Of a DNA stretch of 64,000 bases, positions 24,998 through 33,657 are shown piece by piece. The notes beneath the pieces were generated by a model. The model was not told where the DNA came from, made no database searches, and saw only the letters and a program-made list of their open reading frames with translations. Location: the NCBI GenBank assembly GCA_023667765.1, contig JAMOZS010000005.1:22764-86763 (forward strand), in the 5' to 3' direction. The stretch comes from Roseburia sp. (GTDB lineage Bacteria; Bacillota; Clostridia; Lachnospirales; Lachnospiraceae). The translations under genes and the position numbers were made by a program. Position 1 is the stretch's first letter; each line of letters opens with the position of its first letter.

Positions 24998-26164
24998 TTA
25001 TTCAGCCTCCTTTGTTCTCTTTAAAAGGGTCTTTAACCGAAACATTATCTTCTCACGCCATGCGATACATTTAGGAGCCCAGTTAAAGAGCATCATAGCA
25101 ATCAATACAATCGCATAAATCAACATACGGTAATCCTGCAGTTCTCGCAGCCACTCGGGAAGCAAAGTGAGAATCACAGCAGCAATCATGGAGCCTCTGA
25201 TATTTCCGATACCGCCCAATACCACAAACACCAAAATCATAATGGACATATTATAGCCAAAATTCTTTGGTAATGCAGTCAGCGTTGACAGATTGTGAGC
25301 ATACAAAACACCTGCCACACCCGCAAGGGACGCTGAGATGGAAAAGGCCAGGAGTTTATATCTGGTAATGTTAATGCCCACGGATTCCGCCGCTATGATA
25401 TTGTCTCGAATAGACATGATAGCGCGGCCATCCCGGGAGTTTATCAAGTTTAATACAATAAACAACGTAAGGATAAGCAATATTATCCCGACCGTAAAGG
25501 TGGAATCGTTAGGCGTGCCTGTAATTCCCTGAGCGCCCTTGATGATTACCTTTCCGCTCTCGGACAGATTCAGCGCTATGGTATTCTCAAAAGAAAGGTG
25601 AAGTCCGTTTTCATCCAGACCCACATACATAATATTGACAAGATTCTTTATAATTTCGCCAAAGGCCAGGGTCACAATGGCCAGATAATCTCCCTTTAGC
25701 CGCAACACGGGAATACCAATCAGAAAACCGAACAGCCCCGCAAACACGGCTCCGATAAGAATAGCTAAAAAGAAACGTAAACCGGCGTTAAAATCCGGCA
25801 TCAGCTGAACCATACATTTAGAAAAAAACGCACTGGTAAAAGCGCCCACACACATAAAGCCCGCATGGCCCAGACTCAGTTCTCCCAGAATACCTACCGT
25901 AAGATTTAAGGATACTGCCAAAATCGCATAGATACACAGAGGCACCAGAAGTCCCTGCATCAGGCTGCTGATATTTCCGGTTCCTATCATAATCTGAAGA
26001 ATCACATACGCCAGAATCACCATACCATAGGTGATAAGATTCCTTCGGAAGCCTTTTGTTATTTTTATACCGGGTTTCCTGTTCTTCTCCGAAGTACTTT
26101 CCATGATTTTTTTCGTTTTATGTTCTACTTTACTTTCCGTTTTGTTTCCTGCTTTATTTTCCAT
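24998..26164 (-). CDS. livM: Branched-chain amino acid ABC transporter permease LivM
   Basis: A membrane permease subunit of 388 aa with about ten hydrophobic helices. The conserved cytoplasmic loop is GDYLAIVTLAFGEIIKNLV, and the EAA-like segment (SIRDNIIAAESVGINITRYKLLAF) contacts the ATPases. An unusually long Lys/Glu-rich N-terminal tail of about 45 residues precedes the first helix. ATG 26162-26164 is chosen because GAGG lies seven bases upstream, whereas the ATG six bases earlier is too close. It follows livH by 14 bp. Confidence 0.92.
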   Translation of the reverse strand: MENKAGNKTESKVEHKTKKIMESTSEKNRKPGIKITKGFRRNLITYGMVILAYVILQIMIGTGNISSLMQGLLVPLCIYAILAVSLNLTVGILGELSLGHAGFMCVGAFTSAFFSKCMVQLMPDFNAGLRFFLAILIGAVFAGLFGFLIGIPVLRLKGDYLAIVTLAFGEIIKNLVNIMYVGLDENGLHLSFENTIALNLSESGKVIIKGAQGITGTPNDSTFTVGIILLILTLFIVLNLINSRDGRAIMSIRDNIIAAESVGINITRYKLLAFSISASLAGVAGVLYAHNLSTLTALPKNFGYNMSIMILVFVVLGGIGNIRGSMIAAVILTLLPEWLRELQDYRMLIYAIVLIAMMLFNWAPKCIAWREKIMFRLKTLLKRTKEAE

Positions 26165-26178
26165 ATCCATCCCTCAAT

Positions 26179-27063
26179 CTATACCTTCTCCTGAATATTC
26201 TTGCCAAAAAGTCCTGCAGGTCTTACCAGCAGCACAATAATCAGCACCGCAAATACGATTGCATCAGCCATCTGAGAAGAGATATAAGCCGTAGCAAAAA
26301 TCTGGATAACTCCCAAAAGGATACCGCCTATAAAGGCTCCCGGTATAGAACCGATACCTCCGAATACCGCAGCAACAAAGGCCTTAATGCCGGGCATGGA
26401 ACCTGTATACGGCGAGAGATTGGGATAGGCGGAGCACATCAGCACGCCGGCTATGGCAGCCAACGCAGAACCGATGGCAAAGGTCAACGCAATAGTACCA
26501 TTTACGTTGATACCCATCAGCTGGGCGGCTCCTTTATCCTCCGAGACAGCCAGCATTGCCTGTCCCGCCTTGGTTTTGTTAATAAATATCATTAATCCAA
26601 TCATAATGATAATGCAGGCGACAATCGTAACCAGGGATTCCCCTGTCATCGTAATCTGTCCCCCTGCCAGCTTAATGGGAGAAATGGATACCACAGAGGT
26701 AAATGCCTTAGAGTTCGCTCCAAAAATCAACAGCGCCACATTCTGCAGGAAATAGCTGACTCCGATGGCCGTAATCAGAACAGCCAGCGAGGAGGATGCA
26801 TTCCTTAAGGGCTTATATGCTATCTTCTCAATAGCGACTCCCAGAACCGTACACACAAGCACTGACGCCAGAATCCCTAATATCGGATGCATTCCCATGT
26901 TGCCGCATATGGTAAAGGTCGTAAACGCACCTACCATGATGACATCTCCATGAGCAAAATTCAGCATCTTGGCAATACCATAAACCATCGTATAGCCCAG
27001 CGCAATCAAAGCATATACACTGCCAAGACTGACACCGTTAATCAAATAAGTAAAAAAACTCAT
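26179..27063 (-). CDS. livH: Branched-chain amino acid ABC transporter permease LivH
   Basis: A 294-aa permease with about eight membrane helices. The LivH start (INGVSLGSVYALIALGYTMVYG), the NFAHGD motif and the ATPase-contact segment (AVSEDKGAAQLMGINV) are present. It is the first gene of livHMGF and is separated from the upstream binding-protein gene by a strong terminator and then a promoter. Confidence 0.95.
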   Translation of the reverse strand: MSFFTYLINGVSLGSVYALIALGYTMVYGIAKMLNFAHGDVIMVGAFTTFTICGNMGMHPILGILASVLVCTVLGVAIEKIAYKPLRNASSSLAVLITAIGVSYFLQNVALLIFGANSKAFTSVVSISPIKLAGGQITMTGESLVTIVACIIIMIGLMIFINKTKAGQAMLAVSEDKGAAQLMGINVNGTIALTFAIGSALAAIAGVLMCSAYPNLSPYTGSMPGIKAFVAAVFGGIGSIPGAFIGGILLGVIQIFATAYISSQMADAIVFAVLIIVLLVRPAGLFGKNIQEKV

Positions 27064-27171
27064 AGCCGCCTCCCTCTATTCCCACGTGCAATGAACCAGA
27101 CAGCCGCGCCTATGCGGATATCCGGCGAATGTCGCGAAAATTCTATGATACAACAATACAATACAGAATTT

Positions 27172-27200
27172 AGTATAACAGAATGTACGCTTTTCAGCAA
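27172..27200 (-). promoter_or_regulatory. Putative promoter for livHMGF
   Basis: Minus strand: TTGCTG, 17 bases, TATACT, with TGT before the -10 (extended -10). It starts right after the livK-like terminator, so the permease/ATPase genes can be expressed separately from the binding protein. The leader to livH is about 100 nt. Confidence 0.55.
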
Positions 27201-27202
27201 GT

Positions 27203-27241
27203 AAAAAAACAAGGGGAGCAGCCTTATCAGCCGCCCCCCTT
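27203..27241 (-). terminator. Strong intrinsic terminator after the binding-protein gene
   Basis: A 12-bp stem with two G-T pairs (27211-27222 with 27230-27241) encloses a 7-base loop and is followed by GTTTTTTT on the minus strand. It would give excess binding protein over the membrane subunits. Confidence 0.88.
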
Positions 27242-27266
27242 CGGGTTTCTCCTTTATGCAATCTAA

Positions 27267-28541
27267 TTATTCCATGCTGACATAAGAACCATTCTCAATC
27301 CTTACAGCCTTGGGCGCTTTGTTTACTTCGCCGTCAGCGCTCCAGGTCATAGCCTCGCCTGTCAGTCCGTCAATCTGAAGCTCCAAAATAGCAGCGCAGA
27401 ACTTTTCGCAAATATCAGAAGCGCTCATATCAGGCGTAACGCCAGTCTTTTCAATCAGAGCCTTAATGATATAAACCGCATCATATGCATCTGCTGCAAA
27501 CTGATTGGGAACATCATTATAGTTTTCCTTGTACTTGGTGACAAAGTTTACGGTCAAATCATCACTGGCGTCTGCAGCAAAGGGAGTCAGAAGCATAACA
27601 CCTTCTGCCAAATCCGTATTAAAGCCTTCCATGCTCAGGATACCGTCCATACCGTCACAGCTAAACCATATCGGATTAAAATCCATTCCGGCAGCCTGGG
27701 TCAAAATCAAAGAGGACTCCTGATAGTAAATGGGAAGGAATACCAGGTCTGCACCCGCATCCTTTGCCTTCTGCAGCTGTACGGAGAAATCCGTATTATT
27801 ATCTGCCGTAAACGCCTCTGCCGCTACAATTTCAAAATTAGCGTCCTCAGCGCCTGCCAGAAAGCTCTCATAAATACCTGAAGAATAAATAGTGGAGCTG
27901 TCATAGATAACCGCTACCTTGGTTGCCAGATTATTATCATTAATGTATCTTGCGGATGCCGCACCCTGTCCGGGGTCGGAGAAGCAGACACGATATGCAT
28001 TGTCATACTGCACACATTCCACAGCGGAGCCGGAAGGAGTCAGCATAAACATATTATCTGCCATTGTCTTCTCGGAGACTGCAATACAGGGACCGCTTGT
28101 AACGGTACCCACTAATATCTGAGCGCCCCAGTCCTTCACCACATTATAGGCATTGATTGCCTTCTCTGCATCATGCTCGTCATCCTGGAAATTGAGCTCC
28201 AGCTTATAGCCGTTTACGCCTCCGGCCGCGTTAATCTCATCAATGGCAATAGAAGCCGCATTCATAACATTAGAGCCGTAAATTGCCGCTCCTCCGGTAA
28301 TAGGCCCGATACCGCCAATCTTAAATGCAGCGCCGCCGTCGGTATGATTCGCATTTGCAGCCTCAGAGCTTTCGCTTCCTCCGTCGGTATTTGCGTCCTC
28401 GGAACTGTTTTCTGCTTGTGAACCGGAATCCACATTGTTGCTGCCGCTTGCGTCATTATTTGTATTTCCTCCGCAAGCCGCCAAGGACATTGTCATGGCA
28501 GCAGCCATCATAACACTTAAAAATCTGCCAGCTTTTTTCAT
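27267..28541 (-). CDS. Branched-chain amino acid binding lipoprotein (LivK-like)
   Basis: The extracellular substrate-binding protein of the LIV-type importer, 424 aa. The signal peptide ends in the lipobox LAAC with Cys23 as the lipidated residue. A Ser/Asn/Glu-rich linker (residues 25-65) is followed by a periplasmic-binding type I fold (FKIGGIGPITGGAAIYG and onward). Ligand preference (leucine, isoleucine, valine or another small amide or amino acid) cannot be set from sequence. AAGGAGG precedes the ATG; an excellent promoter with a dyad operator lies upstream, and a strong terminator separates it from livHMGF. Confidence 0.92.
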   Translation of the reverse strand: MKKAGRFLSVMMAAAMTMSLAACGGNTNNDASGSNNVDSGSQAENSSEDANTDGGSESSEAANANHTDGGAAFKIGGIGPITGGAAIYGSNVMNAASIAIDEINAAGGVNGYKLELNFQDDEHDAEKAINAYNVVKDWGAQILVGTVTSGPCIAVSEKTMADNMFMLTPSGSAVECVQYDNAYRVCFSDPGQGAASARYINDNNLATKVAVIYDSSTIYSSGIYESFLAGAEDANFEIVAAEAFTADNNTDFSVQLQKAKDAGADLVFLPIYYQESSLILTQAAGMDFNPIWFSCDGMDGILSMEGFNTDLAEGVMLLTPFAADASDDLTVNFVTKYKENYNDVPNQFAADAYDAVYIIKALIEKTGVTPDMSASDICEKFCAAILELQIDGLTGEAMTWSADGEVNKAPKAVRIENGSYVSME

Positions 28542-28560
28542 AATTTCTCCTCCTTAACCA

Positions 28561-28586
28561 TTGTATACATTAATACAATTTGTATT
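28561..28586. promoter_or_regulatory. Iterated dyad at the livK-like transcript start
   Basis: AATACAATTTGTATT (28572-28586) is a perfect 15-bp palindrome around the expected +1. A further TTGTAT half-site at 28561-28566 faces it, giving three alternating half-sites. It looks like the operator of an unidentified repressor; it does not match the CodY motif. Confidence 0.5.
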
Positions 28587-28591
28587 TTAGT

Positions 28592-28620
28592 ATGATACGC
28601 TTTTCATATCCTTTTGTCAA
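28592..28620 (-). promoter_or_regulatory. Promoter of the livK-like gene
   Basis: Minus strand: TTGACA, 17 bases, TATCAT. It is about 50 bp upstream of the ATG. Confidence 0.7.
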
Positions 28621-28790
28621 TGAATTTTTTAAACATTCACTTAAAAATAAAAATTTCATCGTTTTTGTTACATAAACTGTCTGTTTTTGGGGAAACTGAT
28701 ATTGCATGGGCAACCATGCCCTGTTTTGACATTGTTAAAACTATTTGTGCTGCACCCGGATTCGGAGCTGCAGCAAGAATGGAGATTACT

Positions 28791-29003
28791 ATGGGAAATA
28801 AAATTTTAGATGGTTTAGCACTGACCATAGCAATTATCGGTGCAATCAACTGGGGCTTAATCGGACTGTTCCGCTTCGACCTGGTGGCATTTATCTTCGG
28901 TGATATGTCCTGGCTCTCCCGTATTGTTTATGTGGTAGTCGGTTTATGCGGCATCTTTCTTATCACATTTTATATGCGGTTGTCCAATAGAGCGGAAGCC
29001 TAA
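28791..29003 (+). CDS. DUF378 small membrane protein
   Basis: A 70-aa DUF378-family protein with two hydrophobic helices. The family core (LALTIAIIGAINWGLIGLF, then a turn, then VVGLCGIFLI) is clear. The function of DUF378 is unknown. ATG 28791-28793 has GGAG seven bases upstream; the frame extends further left without homology. It stands alone on the plus strand, divergent from the livK-like gene and convergent with rsfS. I found no convincing promoter in the 170 bp before it. Confidence 0.85.
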   Translation: MGNKILDGLALTIAIIGAINWGLIGLFRFDLVAFIFGDMSWLSRIVYVVVGLCGIFLITFYMRLSNRAEA

Positions 29004-29032
29004 AAGGCCCATGACTTTTTTTAGTCTATGAC

Positions 29033-29083
29033 AAAACGTCTGCCCAAGGGATGCGTTAAAGTATCCCCCCGGCAGACGTTTTT
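29033..29083. terminator. Bidirectional terminator between the DUF378 gene and rsfS
   Basis: A 12-bp perfect stem (AAAACGTCTGCC with GGCAGACGTTTT) has a 26-base loop and a T run on both strands. It serves both convergent genes. Confidence 0.8.
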
Positions 29084-29084
29084 G

Positions 29085-29447
29085 TTATAGTTCCTTCAGA
29101 GTATCCGGAGCGATACTTTTCCCATCCCTCCATATCCTCTCCAAATCATACAGGAGACGATTTTCCTTATCGAAGATATGAACAATGATATCACCAAAAT
29201 CCAAAAGTACCCAATTTGCCGTATCATATCCTTCCGTCTGCCTTACAGGAAAGCCCGCTTTGTAAAGTTTCTCCTCCACATTATCACAAAGCGCCTGGAT
29301 CTGACTGCTGTTGCTGCCGCCTGCTATGATAAAATAATCCGCTATCACGCTGACTTCGCTGATGTCAATCACCTTAATATCCTCTGCTTTTTTATCCTCT
29401 AAAGCTTCGATGGCAAGTCCTGCCATTTTCATTGCATTTCTATCCAT
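29085..29447 (-). CDS. rsfS: Ribosomal silencing factor RsfS
   Basis: RsfS binds ribosomal protein L14 and stops the subunits joining during starvation or assembly. The 120-aa protein shows the family pattern: ALEDKKAEDIKVIDI, ADYFIIAGGSNSSQIQAL and the signature WVLLDFGDIIVHIF. ATG 29445-29447 is chosen because GAGG lies six bases upstream; an ATG 12 bp earlier is possible. It is the last gene of the nadD-yqeK-rsfS run, which is conserved in Firmicutes. Confidence 0.95.
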   Translation of the reverse strand: MDRNAMKMAGLAIEALEDKKAEDIKVIDISEVSVIADYFIIAGGSNSSQIQALCDNVEEKLYKAGFPVRQTEGYDTANWVLLDFGDIIVHIFDKENRLLYDLERIWRDGKSIAPDTLKEL

Positions 29448-29483
29448 TTTTGTCCTCATTTCTACGCTGTTCTCTTACGCCGG

Positions 29484-30095
29484 CTACTCCTTTTCCTGTC
29501 CTGCCTGCTCTTTTGTTTTCTGTTCCTGCCCGCAGTAGTACTCATAGGTCTTTCTCGTCATAGGGTCAATATCTCCCCGGCCGTTTTGGAGATATTCCAG
29601 GGTATCCTCCAGTATCTTTACCAGCGCCTTATCCAAATCTATAAAGGCAAGTTTCCTTATCTCCTCCAGATTAGGGGCCTGTTTTCTGCCGGGCTCAATA
29701 TAATCCGCCACAAAAATAATTTTTTCCAGCAGGCTCATGCCGGGACGGCCCGTGGTATGATTCAGAATCGCATTGATGACGTCGTCATCCTGCACATGAT
29801 ATTCATCCATTGCCAGAAAGCTACCCACCTTCGCATGCAGAAGAAAAGGATTTCTTTTTTCCATCTCCGTCATACTGATATTATGCTTTCCGCAGACTGC
29901 CAGCCGCTTCTCATCCGACATGCACTTGGCGCAATCATGCAAAAGCCCTGCAAGCTGTGCATTTTTAATGGACGCCCCATAACGCATGGCAAGTGCGGCC
30001 GCCGTATATTCTACCCCCAGCGTATGCGTGAATCTCTTGCTGTCCAGTTTCTTTTCCATAGCCTTGGTAATCTTCTTAAGCTCCGGTGTTTTCAT
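29484..30095 (-). CDS. yqeK: HD-domain Ap4A hydrolase YqeK
   Basis: A 203-aa HD-superfamily phosphohydrolase. YqeK proteins cut symmetrical diadenosine tetraphosphate using a di-iron centre. The metal ligands are visible: RFTHTLGVEY, then LLHDCAKCM (the HD pair), then a later HAKVG and LNHTTG. ATG 30093-30095 is preferred over a TTG 24 bp upstream; either way the gene overlaps the end of nadD. The pairing with nadD is a standard Firmicutes arrangement. Confidence 0.92.
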   Translation of the reverse strand: MKTPELKKITKAMEKKLDSKRFTHTLGVEYTAAALAMRYGASIKNAQLAGLLHDCAKCMSDEKRLAVCGKHNISMTEMEKRNPFLLHAKVGSFLAMDEYHVQDDDVINAILNHTTGRPGMSLLEKIIFVADYIEPGRKQAPNLEEIRKLAFIDLDKALVKILEDTLEYLQNGRGDIDPMTRKTYEYYCGQEQKTKEQAGQEKE

Positions 30096-30699
30096 TCTTG
30101 TACAAACCCTTTTCTTCAATATAATTTAAAACGGCATCCGGCACCATGAAACGAATGCTTTTTCCCGATGATACGCGCTCTCGCACAAGGCTGGAGGACA
30201 GCTCCATACGCAGAAAGGAAAGCAGGGTAATCCTTGCCCCATATCTTTGCTCCAATTCCTCCTTCTTTTGCCTCATAGCGGAATAGTCGGCATCATCCCT
30301 CACCGCCGCCAACACCTCGCAGCATGCGAAAATCCGCTCGGGCCCTTCCCACTCCTCGATAGTCTCCAGACAGTCCGCGCCCATAATAAAGTAAAAGCTG
30401 TGCTGGGGATATTCCCTCCGAAGATACTCTAAAGTATCGCAGGTATAGGTATTTCCCTCTCTTTTTACCTCTAAATCAAGACAACGTAAGCTCCTGTCAG
30501 CCTCCAGCAACGCCAGCTCCACCATATGAAGTCGCTCTTTACCCGGCAATACGCGGTCACCGTTCTTCATATAGGAATATCCTGTAGGAATAAACCATAT
30601 CTCATCCAGGCTGCACTCGGATCTGGCATATTCCGCCAGCAGAAGATGACCCATATGAATCGGGTCAAAGGTGCCTCCCATAATACCTATTTTTGCCAT
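30076..30699 (-). CDS. nadD: Nicotinate-nucleotide adenylyltransferase NadD
   Basis: NadD makes nicotinate adenine dinucleotide in NAD synthesis. The 207-aa protein has the nucleotidyltransferase motif GGTFDPIHMGH near its start, the mid-protein FIMGADCLE and the C-terminal SSSLVRERV, equivalent to the ISSTxxR motif. It overlaps yqeK and lies about 65 bp downstream of yhbY. Confidence 0.96.
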   Translation of the reverse strand: MAKIGIMGGTFDPIHMGHLLLAEYARSECSLDEIWFIPTGYSYMKNGDRVLPGKERLHMVELALLEADRSLRCLDLEVKREGNTYTCDTLEYLRREYPQHSFYFIMGADCLETIEEWEGPERIFACCEVLAAVRDDADYSAMRQKKEELEQRYGARITLLSFLRMELSSSLVRERVSSGKSIRFMVPDAVLNYIEEKGLYKNENTGA

Positions 30700-30765
30700 T
30701 TCCCTCTTACCTCCGCTGTTCTTAAAGCAGCTATGATACTACTAATCAAAATCCTTTATAAAAGG

Positions 30766-31062
30766 TTATTTTGGCAGTTCTATCTTCGGTTTATCCTTAT
30801 TCGGCTTATATAATACGATTTTTTTCCCGATGACCTGCACTACCTGGGAATGGGTACGCTCCGCCAGCATCTGGGCAATAGCGTTGGAATCCTCCCCACA
30901 GTTTTTCAATACTGCAATCTTAATCAGCTCACTGTTGTTAAAAGCCTCTTCTACAGCCTCCGTAACCTCGGGAGTAAGACCGGATTTACCTATCTGAAAA
31001 ACCGGATTCAGATTGCTGGCAAGGCTTTTCAGGTAAGCTCTCTGTTTACTTGTCATCTGCAT
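30766..31062 (-). CDS. yhbY: CRM-domain RNA-binding protein YhbY
   Basis: A 98-aa CRM-domain protein that associates with pre-50S ribosomes. The whole protein is the CRM fold, with LTSKQRAYL-like MTSKQRAYLKSLA and the GKSGLTPEV loop matching the family's GxxG motif region (FQIGKSGLT). ATG 31060-31062 is chosen because GGAGG lies eight bases upstream; a longer frame would start inside the obgE stop region. It sits immediately after obgE, the usual Firmicutes order. Confidence 0.93.
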   Translation of the reverse strand: MQMTSKQRAYLKSLASNLNPVFQIGKSGLTPEVTEAVEEAFNNSELIKIAVLKNCGEDSNAIAQMLAERTHSQVVQVIGKKIVLYKPNKDKPKIELPK

Positions 31063-31076
31063 CAAAATACCCTCCA

Positions 31077-32372
31077 TTATTTATAGTAATCAAACGAAAG
31101 GCCATACATTCGGACCGTATCCCCCTCCTGAATGCCCAAACGCTCAAGCTCCTCTAAAATACCGTTATCCTTCAGGAAATTTTGGAAGAAGCTGAAGCCC
31201 TTTTCACTCTCCAGATTCGTATAACCCAGCATTTTTTCAATTCGGGGACCCTCTACCACATACTCCTTCTCCTCCTCGTCATAATTTACACTGAAGGGTT
31301 CGTCAAAGAAGATACCGGCCCGTTCCGGGAAATATTCCTGTTCGAATACGACAGGCTCGTCCCCGATAGCCGCAAGCCTTTCACTGACGGCATACAGAAG
31401 CTCCTGCAAGCCCTGACCGCTCACAGCAGAAATTGCATAAACCGGAATCCCTTTCGGTTCAAATTCTTTTTTTATCCGCTCCACGGGACTTTCCTCACCG
31501 GGCTCTGTGTACAGCACATCGATTTTATTAGCTGCGATTATCTGAGGTCTGGCCGCAATCTCGGGATTATAAGCCTCCAGCTCCTTATTGATAGCATAGA
31601 TATCCTCTATAGGGTCTCTTCCCTCCGTACCTGCCGCGTCCACAATATGAATCATAACTCTGGTACGCTCTATATGCCGCAGAAACTCATGTCCCAGACC
31701 TACGCCCTGAGAAGCTCCCTCAATCAATCCCGGGATATCCGCAATCACAAAGCCGCCCGTTCCCTCCAGGTCTACCACACCCAAATTGGGATTCAGAGTG
31801 GTAAAATGATAATTTGCTATCTTGGGTCTGGCATTGGTCACTCTGGATAAGAAAGTGGATTTCCCCACATTGGGAAAGCCCACCAGGCCCACATCCGCAA
31901 TCACCTTAAGCTCCAGCATCAGCTCCAGCTCCTGCGCAGGCTGTCCCGGCTGGGCATATTTGGGCGCCTGCATGGTAGCCGTGGCATAATGCTGATTGCC
32001 CTTGCCTCCCCGGCCGCCTTTTAACAGCACCACGCGCCTGTTCTCCCCCGACATATCCGCAATCACCTTGCCGCTTTGGGCCTCTTTGATTACGGTTCCC
32101 TCAGGCACCCTGACCACAATATCGCCGCCGTCTTTCCCCCGGCAGTTCTTCTTGCCGCCCTCTTCGCCGTCTCCTGCTTTATACTTACGCGTATGTCTGA
32201 AATCTATCAGCGTGTTCAAACCCTTGTCCACCTGAAAGATTACATCGCCGCCATGTCCGCCGTCGCCACCGTCAGGGCCGCCGTTGGGCACATACTTTTC
32301 TCTTCTGAAGGATACATGGCCGTCGCCGCCCTTTCCGCTGGCTGCAAATATTCTGGCTCTGTCTGCAAACAT
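31077..32372 (-). CDS. obgE: GTPase ObgE/CgtA
   Basis: Obg is a 50S assembly GTPase linked to growth and stress signalling. The 431-aa protein has the glycine-rich Obg fold (residues 1-158). The G domain follows, with GFPNVGKST, DIPGLIEGAS and NKID, then a C-terminal OCT domain (about 345-431) typical of Firmicutes and Actinobacteria. AAAGGAGAAACC precedes the ATG. A terminator separates it from rpmA, so it may have its own promoter; I could not identify one. Confidence 0.97.
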   Translation of the reverse strand: MFADRARIFAASGKGGDGHVSFRREKYVPNGGPDGGDGGHGGDVIFQVDKGLNTLIDFRHTRKYKAGDGEEGGKKNCRGKDGGDIVVRVPEGTVIKEAQSGKVIADMSGENRRVVLLKGGRGGKGNQHYATATMQAPKYAQPGQPAQELELMLELKVIADVGLVGFPNVGKSTFLSRVTNARPKIANYHFTTLNPNLGVVDLEGTGGFVIADIPGLIEGASQGVGLGHEFLRHIERTRVMIHIVDAAGTEGRDPIEDIYAINKELEAYNPEIAARPQIIAANKIDVLYTEPGEESPVERIKKEFEPKGIPVYAISAVSGQGLQELLYAVSERLAAIGDEPVVFEQEYFPERAGIFFDEPFSVNYDEEEKEYVVEGPRIEKMLGYTNLESEKGFSFFQNFLKDNGILEELERLGIQEGDTVRMYGLSFDYYK

Positions 32373-32456
32373 GGTTTCTCCTTTCTATTGTCAAATTGCC
32401 CGCCGTTTTCGATTCGCCTGCCCATAACAATCCGCATCGCCTCTGTCATGTTCTGT

Positions 32457-32491
32457 AAAAAAGGGGCCTCAAACACTAATGTTTGAAGCCC
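32457..32491 (-). terminator. Intrinsic terminator after rpmA
   Basis: A 12-bp stem (32464-32475 with 32480-32491, one G-T pair) has the loop CTAA, followed on the minus strand by CTTTTTT. It ends the rplU-prp-rpmA transcript. Confidence 0.85.
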
Positions 32492-32504
32492 AGCTTAACT
32501 CGTA

Positions 32505-32789
32505 TTATTTCTCTACAGGATAAACGGAAGCCCTTTTCTTGTCTCTTCCCTTTCTCTCGAAACGAAGTACTCCATCCACCAATGCATACAGGGTATCGTC
32601 ACCGCCAATACCTACGTTAGTGCCGGGATGAATCTTGGTTCCGCGCTGTCTGTACAGAATATTTCCTGCCTTTACGAACTGACCGTCAGCTCTCTTCGCA
32701 CCTAATCTCTTTGACTCGGAGTCTCTGCCGTTCTTGGTAGAGCCTACTCCCTTCTTATGAGCAAAAAATTGAAGGTTCATTTTCAGCAT
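32505..32789 (-). CDS. rpmA: 50S ribosomal protein L27 with Firmicutes N-terminal extension
   Basis: L27 reaches into the peptidyl-transferase centre. The 94-aa precursor begins [10 protein letters not shown] before HKKG, the mature N-terminus. The NLQFFA extension is the known Prp cleavage site in Firmicutes, and removal is essential for ribosome assembly. The prp gene is 3 bp upstream in the same transcript. AAGGAGGTG precedes the ATG. Confidence 0.97.
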   Translation of the reverse strand: MLKMNLQFFAHKKGVGSTKNGRDSESKRLGAKRADGQFVKAGNILYRQRGTKIHPGTNVGIGGDDTLYALVDGVLRFERKGRDKKRASVYPVEK

Positions 32790-32792
32790 GGT

Positions 32793-33137
32793 TTACACCT
32801 CCTTAATCTTTACTTGCAAATACCTTGTACCATATTCTTCGCTGAGCTTCTCCAGTCCAAACACCATAGAATCCAGCAGAAATACGGATTTTTCCTGCAG
32901 GCTGCTCTCAATATCACATTTGATAAAACCGGTCTCCTCTCTGGCTGTTACCGCAAGACTTTCACCTGCCAACTCCTCCAGGCTGTTCAGAGTATTCATG
33001 ACCAGCATGGATATAGCGGCGCATAAAATATCCGGCTCTCTGTGAAACAAAAATTTCCCTGCATAATCTGCGTGCCCCATACAGAGAAATCCCCTGTAGG
33101 AACCCGACTTGTCCTTATAAATCTCTACAGTCGTCAT
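32793..33137 (-). CDS. prp: Ribosomal-processing cysteine protease Prp
   Basis: Prp removes the N-terminal extension of L27. The 114-aa protein has the catalytic His in GHADYA (about residue 21) and the catalytic Cys in DILCAAIS (about 39), the family dyad. It lies between rplU and rpmA as in Staphylococcus and other Firmicutes. No clear ribosome site precedes its ATG, 5 bp after the rplU stop, so it is probably made by translational coupling at a low level, as expected for a processing enzyme. Confidence 0.93.
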   Translation of the reverse strand: MTTVEIYKDKSGSYRGFLCMGHADYAGKFLFHREPDILCAAISMLVMNTLNSLEELAGESLAVTAREETGFIKCDIESSLQEKSVFLLDSMVFGLEKLSEEYGTRYLQVKIKEV

Positions 33138-33142
33138 ATCAC

Positions 33143-33448
33143 TTACGCGTTAATCTTATCAATCTTCACCTGAGTGTATGCTTGTCTGTGACCGTTCTTT
33201 TTGTGGTAACCGGTTTTCCTCTTGTACTTATATACAATAACCTTTTTACCTCTTCCCTGCTCCATAACAGTTGCGGTTACGGTTGCATTTGCAACATCTC
33301 CGCCAACCTTCAGGGACGCGTCACTTACTGCGATTACCTTGTCAAACGTAACAGTGTTACCGGCTTCTGCATCCAGCTTTTCCACCTTGATGACATCACC
33401 TTCAGAAACCTTGTACTGTTTTCCGCCTGTGGCAATAATTGCGTACAT
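33143..33448 (-). CDS. rplU: 50S ribosomal protein L21
   Basis: L21 of the large subunit, 101 aa. It begins [14 protein letters not shown] and has the C-terminal signature [17 protein letters not shown] 33446-33448 has AAGGAGGTG upstream; a longer frame is part of the leader. It is the first gene of rplU-prp-rpmA. Confidence 0.97.
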   Translation of the reverse strand: MYAIIATGGKQYKVSEGDVIKVEKLDAEAGNTVTFDKVIAVSDASLKVGGDVANATVTATVMEQGRGKKVIVYKYKRKTGYHKKNGHRQAYTQVKIDKINA

Positions 33449-33570
33449 ATTAAGGCACCTCCTTATCATAAGCTGCATTCAATTCCCTTGGAACCGTCCG
33501 CCGCCCAAACTCGCTAACTTTGGTGGTACTCTCTGAGAGAATACGCTTATACCTCGTTATGCGGCATACT
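33449..33570 (-). ncRNA. Structured rplU leader, candidate L21 autoregulatory element
   Basis: The roughly 120-nt 5' leader of rplU is GC-richer than nearby intergenic DNA. It contains a CTCTCAGAGAG hairpin and a GGGCGGCGGACGG block before the ribosome site. Firmicutes rplU operons often carry an L21-leader RNA bound by L21. The position and strand fit; I cannot confirm the consensus without a covariance search. Confidence 0.45.
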
Positions 33571-33575
33571 ATGAT

Positions 33576-33605
33576 ATGATAACATGAGGCGCCTTTTCCT
33601 GTCAA
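33576..33605 (-). promoter_or_regulatory. Putative rplU operon promoter
   Basis: Minus strand: TTGACA, 18 bases, TATCAT. It starts a leader of about 120 nt. Confidence 0.65.
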
Positions 33606-33657
33606 GCCCTTATACAATTTTATTTGACATTTTGTAACAGTTCAGTTATGGAATGCT

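Noticed and set aside
28542-28620. T-box leader before the livK-like gene
   Set aside because: The leader is only about 50 nt and lacks the T-box antiterminator sequence.
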